Source of the DNA: Endozoicomonas sp. Mp262
Lineage (GTDB): Bacteria; Pseudomonadota; Gammaproteobacteria; Pseudomonadales; Endozoicomonadaceae
Assembly: GCF_025643335.1 (NCBI RefSeq)
Contig: NZ_CP092489.1
Span: 1,902,001 to 1,966,000 of the forward strand
Direction of reading: 5' to 3'
DNA: 64,000 nucleotides
The notes beneath the pieces were generated by a model, which saw only the letters and a list, made by a program, of their open reading frames with translations, did no database searches and was not told the origin of the DNA. How positions within the stretch are numbered: the first letter of the stretch is position 1; every line of letters starts with the position of its first letter. The position numbers and the translations under genes are program-made. Of the stretch, positions 56,337 through 64,000 are shown in pieces.

Positions 56337-57716
56337 TTATTTGCTGCCTGTATCAGCCAGGGTGATCCAGCCATTCAGGTCTTGCAGATCTGCAGGGCTG
56401 AGGGTGCCCGCCTGTTGTTTGAGCTTCAGGGTGTTAATGATAAAGTCATAGCGGGCATTCAGGTAATCCCGCTGGGCAGCAAACAGTTTCTGCTGGGCAT
56501 CAAGGACATCGGTAATATTTCGGGTGCCCACCTCATAGCCGCTTTGTGTGGCTTCCAGGGCGCTTTCAGAAGAGACAATACCCTGCTTGCGCGCTTCTAC
56601 CCGATCCACATCGGCATTGACGGTTCTGAACAGATTACGGGTGCCGGCATTGGTTTCCCTCAGCAGCTTATCAAAATTTTGCTGGGACTGTTCCATCTGA
56701 TAAGTGGCTTCACGAACCTGGGAGCTGGTGGCTCCGCCAGAGAAGATAGGCATGGAGAACTTCACACCGAAAACGGTGGAGTCACCGCGACCGGTTAATA
56801 AGCCATTCTTATACGGCTGATCTTTTATAGAATTAGAGTCACTGGATGAGTAGTTATAACTGGCAAATGCATCCACTGTGGGTGCATGCCCGGATTTTTT
56901 GGCCCGAATGTTTTCTTCGGAGGCCAGTAAACCTTCTTTGGCAGCCTTCAGACCCAGATTGTTGGCTATGGCATTATTAGCCCACTCTTCTGCCACCGCT
57001 GGGGTAGGCTGAATGACTGGCATGTTTTTCTTCAGCTTGCCAATATCATTAATGCTTTCATTGGTGATCGTGCGCAGGTTTTCATAGCTCACAGACACCT
57101 GGTTATCGGCCAGGATTCGGGCTACACGGGCATTGTCGTAAGCCGCCTGGGCTTCCAGTACATCGGTTTCTGCGATCAGGCCAACATTATAGCGCTCACG
57201 AGCCTGGTCTAACTGCTGCTTCACTGCTTTTTCTTCTGCCTGGGCTGTCATCAGGCTGTCCTCTGCCCGCAGTACATTAAAGTAAGCTTCAGAAACCCGG
57301 AGAATCAGGTGTTGCTGTTCATAGGCGAACTGATATTCGGCTTGAGTGCTGATAGCTTTGGCCTGGCCATAGTTAAACCAGCTGCCCAGATTAAACAGTG
57401 GCTGGCTCAGCGTGGCTCCCCAACCGTGGGAGTTGTAGTTATCATCTTTATCACTGGCATTGGTTACTTCAGCATTGGTTTTGTTGTACTGGGTATTAGC
57501 GGACAGGTTCAGGCTTGGCAGCAGGGCAGCCCGGGTTTGCGGGGCTTTTTCCATAAGGGCTTTCATGCCCGCCTGGGCTGCAGCCAACTGGGCATCATTT
57601 TTAAGTGCCAGATTGTAGACGTCCAGCAGGTTGTATTCTGCGGTGGATGCCTGCACATTCATCACTGCACCAGCGAGTGTTGCCAGCAATAATGCTTTAC
57701 GATGAGTTCGTGGCAT
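56337..57716 (-). CDS. tolC: Outer-membrane efflux channel TolC
   Basis: The 459-aa protein has a signal peptide ending near residue 23 (VQA). It follows the repeat-based TolC fold, with two similar halves (EYNLLDVYNLALKNDAQLAAAQAG, RYNVGLIAETDVLEAQAAYDNA / GYEVGTRNITDVLDAQQKLFAAQRDYLNARYDF). It is the shared exit duct for tripartite efflux and type I secretion. It is divergent from yqiB-cpdA, as in enteric genomes, which supports tolC rather than a paralogue. Confidence 0.93.
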   Translation of the reverse strand: MPRTHRKALLLATLAGAVMNVQASTAEYNLLDVYNLALKNDAQLAAAQAGMKALMEKAPQTRAALLPSLNLSANTQYNKTNAEVTNASDKDDNYNSHGWGATLSQPLFNLGSWFNYGQAKAISTQAEYQFAYEQQHLILRVSEAYFNVLRAEDSLMTAQAEEKAVKQQLDQARERYNVGLIAETDVLEAQAAYDNARVARILADNQVSVSYENLRTITNESINDIGKLKKNMPVIQPTPAVAEEWANNAIANNLGLKAAKEGLLASEENIRAKKSGHAPTVDAFASYNYSSSDSNSIKDQPYKNGLLTGRGDSTVFGVKFSMPIFSGGATSSQVREATYQMEQSQQNFDKLLRETNAGTRNLFRTVNADVDRVEARKQGIVSSESALEATQSGYEVGTRNITDVLDAQQKLFAAQRDYLNARYDFIINTLKLKQQAGTLSPADLQDLNGWITLADTGSK

Positions 57717-57991
57717 ATTTTGTATTCCTTAATGAAGAAGCTGCTGATCCGGCTGATGATGGGACTTTCAACGCCCCGACTCAAGGTGATCGGGGAAAAT
57801 TTACACTAGTTTACCGGTGGCTTAAAGCCTTCAGCCTGACATGAACGCGGTGGATGTAATGGGAGGATATACTGTTCTGATCTGCCTTAAAACACAAGAT
57901 TGTTTATTGCAACGGATTGTTCCCGATACCCTATTTATTAGTGGTATTGGGGTGATTGTTATATTCAAAATGCCTGGGCTATGATTAGGTC
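57717..57991. other. Divergent tolC-yqiB intergenic region
   Basis: In enteric bacteria nudF lies between tolC and yqiB, but here I see no nudF-like sequence. No repeat or RNA gene is visible. Promoters for both directions are expected. Confidence 0.4.
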
Positions 57992-58453
57992 ATGTCTAAG
58001 TCTCTCCACAAAGCGGCCTATCGGGTCGATCTGGTCAGCCAGCACGGGTTGTGTGAAGTGAACTATGCCCGTCTGTTGAAGCTGTTGCCGGATTTCCTTG
58101 AACAAGACTATTACCAGCTTTCTGTGACCCACGGGGGAGAGCATGGGGAACATGCCAGTGAGGTGGCGGTCAGAGTTCTGCAAAGGGCACCTTATACAAC
58201 GCTCATCAGTTTGGGAATGAGAGCTTCATGGAATCAATGGGTGAGTTTACCGGAACTGGAAGTGCGCCTTTATCATGACGTGCGGATGGCAGAAGTGGTT
58301 ATGGCTCAGAATATCAGGCGTTTTCCCTTTGTTACCGAATATCCGAATAAGCATATGCTTCCTCCCAATGAAAAGGATATGTTGAATCAATTCCTCTCTG
58401 AGTTATTGAGTTTTTGTATGAGGGGTGGGCATATTATGGAGCGTGTTTTATAG
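57992..58453 (+). CDS. yqiB: DUF1249 family protein YqiB
   Basis: The 153-aa protein matches the DUF1249 family (YqiB): YARLLKLLPDFLEQDYYQLS, SLPELEVRLYHDVRMAEVV, YPNKHMLPPNEKDMLNQFLSELLSFC. Its role is unknown, but its neighbours in many gammaproteobacteria are tolC, nudF and cpdA. The TAG stop is the first three bases of a MITE; flanking sequence suggests that the MITE went into the original TAG, so little or nothing was lost. Confidence 0.88.
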   Translation: MSKSLHKAAYRVDLVSQHGLCEVNYARLLKLLPDFLEQDYYQLSVTHGGEHGEHASEVAVRVLQRAPYTTLISLGMRASWNQWVSLPELEVRLYHDVRMAEVVMAQNIRRFPFVTEYPNKHMLPPNEKDMLNQFLSELLSFCMRGGHIMERVL

Positions 58454-58716
58454 GGGCTGTTGAGGTTTTATCATGTGCTCAGCCAAAGCCAGCGGTTTCG
58501 TGGCTAGGCGCAGCAGCGCAGGAATACTCATGTCTTTCAAGCTGCTGTAACGACGGCACGGAAGCGCTGGCTTTGGCCCTTCGGGTGATTCGTAAAGCGG
58601 CCTTTCGACTGTGTTGAACTGGCTTGACGTAGAATAACTACGTGCTGCGCCAGTTCGCCTTGCGTAAGGCCGCTTTACGAACCACTGAGCTCATGATAAA
58701 ACCTCAACAGCCCCTA
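58451..58716. mobile_element. 266-bp MITE, diverged and inverted copy, between yqiB and cpdA
   Basis: The termini are TAGGGGCTGTTGAGGTTTTATCATG and its exact inverse complement. Compared with 8356-8639 both arms changed together (GACGTTTGATCGTG to GAGGTTTTATCATG), so pairing was kept. The inside matches the reverse orientation of the 284-bp copies. The first three bases are the yqiB stop codon. It ends 19 bp before the cpdA ATG. Confidence 0.85.
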
Positions 58717-58735
58717 GCTAGAGCTTCTTCAAATA

Positions 58736-59518
58736 ATGAAACGTTGTGCACGAGTCATCCAGATTTCGGATACCCATCTTTTCGCTGATCCGGATCGCCT
58801 TTTGTATGGTGCGAATCCCTATAAAAACCTCCAGGCAGTATTGAATGCCATACAAAAAAATAATCCAGAGGTTGATGCGATTGTGGTATCCGGTGATCTT
58901 ACCCAGGATGAAACACTGGCTTCCTATCAATGGCTAAAGTCCTCCCTGTCTTTGCTGGAAATTCCTTTCTACTGGCTTTGTGGTAATCATGATGACCAGG
59001 CTGTCATGATGCAGTGTTGCCCCCAGGCGATGGTAAAACGGGTGGAGGTGAATGGCTGGCAGCTTTTGTTGCTTGATTCCCAGATTCCCGGTGAAATTCC
59101 CGGTGAGCTGGGTGATGATGAGTTGGCCTGGCTAGCGGAGCAGTTGGAGCAGTACCCCAAGACCAATACACTGATAGCGGTACATCATCATCCCTGCCCG
59201 GCAGGCAGTGCCTGGCTGGATCAAATAAACCTGCAAAACGGCAAACAGCTGGAGGATTTGATATCCCTGCATGGTGGGGTCAGGGCAGTGGTCCATGGCC
59301 ATATTCATCAAGCGTCAAAAAAATGGCTGGGTAACACCCCTTGTTACTCTGTGCCTTCCAGTTGTGCTCAATTCAGGCCAGAAAGTCATGAGTTTGCCAT
59401 TGATGATTCCAGGCTACCGGGCTATCGGGTACTGGATCTGTTTGACGATGGAAGCCTGGAAACCCATGTTTTTCGGGTAGATTCTGCTGAAAATCCCCCT
59501 GTTGATTCTAATGGATAA
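58736..59518 (+). CDS. cpdA: 3',5'-cyclic-AMP phosphodiesterase CpdA
   Basis: The 260-aa class III phosphodiesterase has all metal motifs: D12-x-H14 (ISDTHLF), GDLTQDE, GNHDD, HHHP and GHIHQ. It hydrolyses cAMP and so tunes CRP control, which may matter for the maltose genes. The neighbourhood tolC/yqiB is the usual one. ATG 58736 has no obvious Shine-Dalgarno, and the upstream MITE has replaced the original spacer. Confidence 0.93.
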   Translation: MKRCARVIQISDTHLFADPDRLLYGANPYKNLQAVLNAIQKNNPEVDAIVVSGDLTQDETLASYQWLKSSLSLLEIPFYWLCGNHDDQAVMMQCCPQAMVKRVEVNGWQLLLLDSQIPGEIPGELGDDELAWLAEQLEQYPKTNTLIAVHHHPCPAGSAWLDQINLQNGKQLEDLISLHGGVRAVVHGHIHQASKKWLGNTPCYSVPSSCAQFRPESHEFAIDDSRLPGYRVLDLFDDGSLETHVFRVDSAENPPVDSNG

Positions 59519-59614
59519 TAGCGGTGCTTCTGTATATCAGGTTTTTTTATTACAAAATTCTCTGCCAGTTTCCTAAATTTATTACATAGAAGTAGTAAAA
59601 AAGGACTTTGAGTT

Positions 59615-59827
59615 ATGGCCAGGGATGGGGCTAAGTGGTACCACGATGAGGAGGAATTGCTTTCTGACGAGGGCCACGCACTGAGAAAACAGCGATCCGC
59701 CAGGGATAGGTGTAAGAAACGAAAAGCATCGACTATTCGGCAAGGTATAGATCACTACTACACAAAAAAAAATCAGCATGGCGGTTATGATGAGTTTGAT
59801 GATCCGGATGATTCACTCTACCACTAA
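59615..59827 (+). CDS. Small charged hypothetical protein
   Basis: This 70-aa protein has an acidic start, a basic middle (KQRSARDRCKKRKAS) and an acidic end (DEFDDPDD). It has no signal or membrane segment. AAGGA sits nine bases before ATG 59615, and a terminator-like hairpin follows, so it looks like a real gene. I do not recognise the family. Confidence 0.6.
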   Translation: MARDGAKWYHDEEELLSDEGHALRKQRSARDRCKKRKASTIRQGIDHYYTKKNQHGGYDEFDDPDDSLYH

Positions 59828-59851
59828 TTAATTTGTAAATATGTACAAAGA

Positions 59852-59895
59852 CAAACAGGGCACCACCGGGAGCAATATCGGTGGTGCCCTGTTTG
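59852..59895. terminator. Bidirectional hairpin between small ORF and ybfF
   Basis: CAAACAGGGCACCACC pairs perfectly with GGTGGTGCCCTGTTTG (16 bp) around a 12-base loop. It lies between the two convergent stop codons. Confidence 0.8.
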
Positions 59896-59898
59896 CGT

Positions 59899-60663
59899 TT
59901 AATTCATAAGAAAACGGCTGATAGATCTTGATACCAGTTCCGGCTTTTGAGCGTGAAGCCAGTGACCTGTTTCTGCAACCACCTTAACGGATGCTTTTGG
60001 AAAAAGAGCCAGAACCTGCTCCCGATGTTCAGGGAGAATATAATCAGAATCAGCACCCTTTAAAAAAAGGGTCTCACCGGAAAAACCTGTTTTAGCGGAT
60101 TGACCTTTCATAATTTCCGGATAGTTGGTTTGTATGCTGTCCAGATTTATCCGCCACTGGAAATGACCACTTTCATCCCGGTAAAGATTTTTCAGCAGAA
60201 ACTGCCTGATATCCTTTTCTTTAATAAAAGGTTGAAGGGTTTGTTCTGCATCAGAACGGCGGTTTATTTCCTTCAGGTTTATGGCGGCCAGGCCTGCCAG
60301 TACATCATCATGCCTGGGGGCATACTCCACAGGAGCGATATCCATAACAACCAGTTTTCTGATTCGATCCGGAGCAAGCAAGGCCACTGTCATGGCGATT
60401 TTGCCGCCCATTGAGTGCCCCAGCAAGTCGACCTGTTTCAGCGCCTGATCATCCAGATACTCTAAAATATCCTCAGCCATTGCCGTATAGTCCATGGTGT
60501 CGCTATGGGGAGAGCGACCATGGTTGCGTACATCCAGCCCATGAACCCGAAACTGGTCCGAAAGGTTCCTGTTAATGGCCCCCAGGTTTTCCTGGGAGCC
60601 AAATAACCCGTGGATACTGACCAGCTCAGAACCCTGTCCCTGCCGTCTTGCATAAAGTTTCAT
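59899..60663 (-). CDS. ybfF: Alpha/beta-fold esterase YbfF
   Basis: The 254-aa protein has the same length as E. coli YbfF, an acyl-CoA/ester hydrolase. HGLFGSQENLG, DVRNHGRSPH, the nucleophile Ser84 in LLGHSMGGK, MDIAPVEY and the final His in ETGHWLHAQKP match the family. It is separated by a hairpin from the convergent small ORF. Confidence 0.92.
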   Translation of the reverse strand: MKLYARRQGQGSELVSIHGLFGSQENLGAINRNLSDQFRVHGLDVRNHGRSPHSDTMDYTAMAEDILEYLDDQALKQVDLLGHSMGGKIAMTVALLAPDRIRKLVVMDIAPVEYAPRHDDVLAGLAAINLKEINRRSDAEQTLQPFIKEKDIRQFLLKNLYRDESGHFQWRINLDSIQTNYPEIMKGQSAKTGFSGETLFLKGADSDYILPEHREQVLALFPKASVKVVAETGHWLHAQKPELVSRSISRFLMN

Positions 60664-60790
60664 ATACAGATTGTTTAAACGTGCTTTTTTGTCAATGTGG
60701 CTGTTAATTCTACCTTAGGTGGATTGAGCGGGTGTATTTTTTGATAGGTATCCAAAAATTTCCCGGTTAGCTTCCTTGAGATATTGCTTT

Positions 60791-61777
60791 TTACCAAAAC
60801 TTCCATGACCTGGATTGTGTTGTGGCTGTTTGTTGAGGTGTTGCTGTTGTTTTTTGTAAAGGCAGGGTTTCCTGCTGTTCGATATCCTCTTTGTTGGGAT
60901 GTCCTCTGAAAAACGTACGTATTTTTGAAATCCGTGTTTCTTTTTTAGGGGTTGACTCAGTTTCTGCAACCGCTTTTTTTGCCCATTTGGAAAGCTTAAA
61001 ATAGTAGTAAATATCGAAATAGTACCACTGTCTTTCTGGCTCTGGCTCTGGCTCTGGCTCTGGCTCTGTGTCTACTTGTTTAGAAGATGGTGATTCATCT
61101 GATTTTTTTTGGCACTTGCAGAGCGTAAAAAATGATGGGCATGACATCCCACAGCTGCTTGATTGTTGTTGCTGCTGTGTATCAATCTTGGAACTTTGTG
61201 CTTTTTCATCCTGATGGGGAATATCCTCAAGACTTGTATGCCTTGACTGGATAAAAGTAACTACTTTAGATTTTGTAGATTCTATCTTTTTTCTTGTGGA
61301 TTGGATCATTTTGTTGACACAGCATTGATGGAGGCAATTTAACAAGAATCCTCCAGTACAACCACAAACTAAAGGAACAATAAATGTCCACTTGCTAGGA
61401 GAACTTGCAGATTTGATGGCCTCATTCAAAGCCGTGACTGCTTCGATAGCATTAACCTGGTTATTCGATAAAAGCTTTATTGCTGGATTATATTCTTTTA
61501 GCCTTTGTATAGCATAACTTAATTCAGATTCTTGATCTCCTGTTTCGGCTGCATAAGCAGTGATACAGCACATAGAAAATATCGCAAACCAAAGAAGTTG
61601 ATAAGAGGTATTATTTGAACTGAAGTGGTTGTTTGGTTTGAGTTGAGTTTTTTGTAGTAAATTATGAATAGGGAAAATTTCTCCTATAGTGATATGGGAG
61701 CGCCCATTGTTTATAGATGCTTCTAAAGTATTAGTGAAAATGCCAAGTAAGCTTGTTGTTGGAGTATCATAATTTTC
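60791..61777 (-). pseudogene. 3' part of a membrane-protein gene split by an ISL3 element
   Basis: An ORF with ATG 61573 encodes 260 aa, but the same frame is open upstream to the IS boundary at 61777 with no stop. The joined protein reads through from the 5' part at 63152-63522 across one copy of the 8-bp target. This part holds two hydrophobic segments (YQLLWFAIFSMCCITAY and FIVPLVCGCTGGFLLNCL), Cys pairs, a Gln run and an (Glu-Pro)5 repeat encoded by five GAGCCA units. I do not recognise a family. Any product made from ATG 61573 would start inside the first hydrophobic segment. Confidence 0.75.
61035..61064. repeat. Hexanucleotide tandem repeat encoding Glu-Pro
   Basis: Five perfect TCTGGC units (minus strand GCCAGA, read as codons GAG CCA) plus a partial sixth sit inside the interrupted gene. 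Changes in copy number would stay in frame and alter the Glu-Pro tract length. Confidence 0.8.
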
Positions 61778-63151
61778 GCCTCGTCAGCAAAATCTGTGGG
61801 TCACTTGCGGCTCAGGCAACTTACCAAGTGCGTGATATAAAGCTATTTCCGCACATCTGTAGGTTCTGTAGCCGTAAGCTTTTCTCGTAGTCACTTTTAC
61901 TTTGGTATTTAACCCTTCGACAATTCCGCTGGAATATGCTTTTTTTGCCTTGAACCAGTTCAGGATTAAGGGGTGGTGTCGCCGGACGGTTTTGGCAACT
62001 TTCTTCAGTGGTTCTATTTTTGACCGCATCACCCTTGTACACCAGCGATCCAGATATTTTCCTGCCCAGAAAGGGGAAACGTATGTCCAGAAAGTCTGGA
62101 ACTCTTCTTTGAGGAGGTAAGCCCGAACACTTTTCAGGTTGTACTGCAACAGTGTGCTCAGCTTTACTTCCTCTTTCTCAGTCAGGTTTTCCTTACGTTT
62201 GAGCAAACACCAGCGAGTCTTTTTTAAAACGGGTTCATAACCGTCAGCCTGAAGTTGTTTGTGTTCAGACGCCCTGACTTCATCAATGGCTTTATTCAAC
62301 ATGGCAACAATATGAAAGCGATCCAGAATGTGCAACGCCTGACTGGCAAACTCTGAAATAGCTTTCACATAAGGCTTCCACATATCAGAGCAGATATACT
62401 CCAGCTGCTGACTCCTTTCTGAACCAAAGAGGGTAAAGAAGCTGCGAATGGTCGCTTCACTACGGCCTTCTCCAACCCATAATAGCCGGGTCAATCCCCG
62501 GTCAATCTGGTAAACAACCGTCAGATACTTATGACCAATTTGATAAGCCACCTCATCGACACCGATCGCTTTTATGCTGTCCAGTGAGCGATGCGCCTTG
62601 CCCCACTCAACCACGTACTCCACCGCCTGGAATACCTTTTCCCATGACGTATGGAAGGTAAACGCGACTTCTTTCCAGGAAAGCTTTCTGGCCCAAGATG
62701 CCAGAAATTGCATATAGGCCTTGGTCAGCTCTTTTTTACCTTCAGCCCATGGAACCTGCTCAACCTTTACACCACATGTCTTGCAGTTGACACGGCGCAT
62801 TCTATAGAGCAAGAAAACTCTAATGCCCCATAGCGGGACGAACTCAAAGCGACGCTCTTTAAGGTGGTCGTAACCAGACGCTGGTTTTTGGCAACCTGAG
62901 CATAGTGCATGACTATTCTGGCGCGGGACGACGGTGACATTGAATACTTCAGTGCCCTGATAATAGGCAAGTTTTACATCCTGATAAACAAATGACTTGA
63001 GTTTGTGGATCTTATTGAGGATAGTTTTAATCAGCATCAGTGGTCGCTTTTGTTGTTTTTCTGTCCTTCAACAAAAAAATATCAAAAGTTGGCTGCTGAT
63101 GCATTTACTCCGAAATCACTCATTTTTACCCACAGTTATCCCTGAAGAGCC
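61778..63151 (-). mobile_element. ISL3-family insertion sequence (about 1374 bp)
   Basis: Imperfect inverted ends (GCCTCGTCAGCAAAATCTGTGGGT against the inverse of ACCCACAGTTATCCCTGAAGAGCC) bound the single transposase gene. They are flanked by TAATTTTC (61770-61777) and AAATTTTC (63152-63159), 7/8 identical direct repeats, as expected for the 8-bp target duplication of ISL3. Joining the flanks restores an uninterrupted reading frame of the host gene, which supports these borders. Confidence 0.85.
61784..63037 (-). CDS. tnp: ISL3-family transposase
   Basis: The 417-aa protein has an N-terminal zinc finger (C46, C49, C85, C88), a helix-turn-helix-like region and a DDE RNase-H core with Asp161 (GVDEVAYQ), Asp218 (CSDMWKPY) and Glu374 (GIVEGLNTKVK). 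Its length is typical for ISL3. It has no frameshift, so the element may still be active. Ends of the IS are close to both ends of the gene. Confidence 0.95.
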   Translation of the reverse strand: MLIKTILNKIHKLKSFVYQDVKLAYYQGTEVFNVTVVPRQNSHALCSGCQKPASGYDHLKERRFEFVPLWGIRVFLLYRMRRVNCKTCGVKVEQVPWAEGKKELTKAYMQFLASWARKLSWKEVAFTFHTSWEKVFQAVEYVVEWGKAHRSLDSIKAIGVDEVAYQIGHKYLTVVYQIDRGLTRLLWVGEGRSEATIRSFFTLFGSERSQQLEYICSDMWKPYVKAISEFASQALHILDRFHIVAMLNKAIDEVRASEHKQLQADGYEPVLKKTRWCLLKRKENLTEKEEVKLSTLLQYNLKSVRAYLLKEEFQTFWTYVSPFWAGKYLDRWCTRVMRSKIEPLKKVAKTVRRHHPLILNWFKAKKAYSSGIVEGLNTKVKVTTRKAYGYRTYRCAEIALYHALGKLPEPQVTHRFC

Positions 63152-63522
63152 AAATTTTCATCTTCAAATAGATTCGACATAAAAAGTACCATCAGGAAGT
63201 GTCGAATGTTTTTTTTATCTTGGCTTATGGGGGGATGATAAGATTGACTGTTAATAGAAAGCTGTGCCATTTGATCTTCAATATTTTCTCTTGGTTTATT
63301 GTATGCATGCCAGTAGTCAATTACCTCTTGTACCGTTAGATCTTCTATTGCTTTGAATGCTGACTGAAGAGAAGGAGGGTGCTGTTGTTTAGTCGTATCT
63401 GTTTCATCAGAATTTGCGTTTGGGAAATTAATAAATAAGAGTAAAGATAATATATAGGATAATAATTTCACTTCTGATATTTTATTTTCATTGTAGATGT
63501 GTATGGTGTTTTTTGTCAGCAT
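63152..63522 (-). pseudogene. 5' part of a membrane-protein gene split by an ISL3 element
   Basis: Starting at 63522, the frame encodes a hydrophobic signal or anchor (SYILSLLLFINFPNANS) and about 100 more residues before entering the IS, where it now ends 5 codons later at 63136. With the 3' part at 60791-61769 it forms a frame of exactly 450 codons (371 + 979 nt). The family is unknown. The upstream region is AT-rich. Confidence 0.75.
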
Positions 63523-63741
63523 TGTGGTTTCCGCTAAATTGAAAAATAAAATAGATATTAATGTTTGCTAACAGTGTATTTTAGTAGGGCTATATGAATT
63601 TTACTGAATTTTATATTTTATAAGAAACTATGTTGACAGGGTTTTTGTTATATTTATTTCGGCTATTTAAGAGTTCTATTGATGCGGTATGCTAAACATC
63701 CTGCATCAATAGAAAGTAATGCTCTATAATTTATAATTTTT

Positions 63742-64000
63742 TTAAATAGCCACTGCCGCCTTTATATGGGGGTGAGCCTGATAGTCAACCAACGCAAAGT
63801 CGTCAAAGGTGAAGTCAAAAAGGTCAGTAATAGCCGGATTGAGTTTCATTCTGGGTAAAGGGTAAGGCTCTCTGGATAGTTGCTCCTCAGCCTGTTCCAG
63901 GTGGTTAGAGTAAAGATGGGCATCACCAAAGGTATGGACAAAATCTCCCAGCTCCAGGTCACACACCTGGGCAATCATCATGGTTAATAATGCATAAGAG
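63742..64000 (-). CDS. thyA: Thymidylate synthase ThyA, C-terminal part
   Basis: The gene runs off the right edge. The visible C-terminus reads [50 protein letters not shown] and ends HIKAAVAI, the classic ThyA end (ValAlaIle). It makes dTMP from dUMP with methylene-tetrahydrofolate. The catalytic Cys lies outside the window. Confidence 0.95.
   Translation of the reverse strand, partial: SYALLTMMIAQVCDLELGDFVHTFGDAHLYSNHLEQAEEQLSREPYPLPRMKLNPAITDLFDFTFDDFALVDYQAHPHIKAAVAI

Overview
The window looks like chromosome of a Gram-negative gammaproteobacterium with roughly even GC. The evidence is TolC, MsbA, HldE and WaaA (LPS and envelope), MalM/LamB, LigB, YqiB/CpdA, a CsdA-CsdE fusion and PilB with a type IV pilin. 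Gene content and repeat load suggest a marine or host-associated Oceanospirillales-type bacterium (Endozoicomonas-like), but that assignment is inference. No rRNA, tRNA or CRISPR array was found.

Layout. 1-5 kb: the end of an edge-truncated ORF, pilB and a divergent pilin, then ligB. 5-9.4 kb: an Omp85-type barrel protein, a cysteine desulfurase/SufE fusion (csdA-csdE) and convergent tcdA; the two meet at a 284-bp MITE that carries both stop codons. 9.7-42 kb: a large alpha-glucan region. lamB diverges from malM, the leftward operon malE-malF-malG-malK-malQ follows, then two tandem secreted subtilases, a LacI-type regulator, glgP, and pgm-glgC-glgA-glgB-glgX. Together these import maltodextrins (LamB, MalEFGK), rearrange them (MalQ), phosphorolyse them (GlgP), interconvert Glc-1-P and Glc-6-P (Pgm), and build or trim glycogen (GlgC, GlgA, GlgB, GlgX). 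Perfect LacI/GalR-type operators upstream of malE and between lacI and glgP suggest one regulator for uptake and storage. A decayed type I restriction locus (hsdR and hsdM fragments) with an intact fic gene lies inside this region.

42-60.7 kb: housekeeping and envelope genes (dtd, pip, an acuI/yhdH reductase, a LysR regulator, typA, msbA, hldE, an aldo/keto reductase, an FAD oxidoreductase, a CNNM/CBS protein, waaA, tolC, yqiB, cpdA, ybfF). 60.8-63.5 kb: an ISL3-family insertion sequence inserted in a membrane-protein gene. Joining the two halves across an 8-bp target duplication restores one 450-codon frame. The right edge holds the 3' end of thyA.

The window is rich in small palindromic elements. 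They include a TA-flanked MITE family (four copies, three of whose gene-facing ends coincide with stop codons), a 44-59 bp CTAAAGCGCGCC repeat (three copies), CACAGAG palindromes (two), a GCATTCCCGGC hairpin (three) and two further TA-flanked inverted repeats. No transposase for the MITEs is present.
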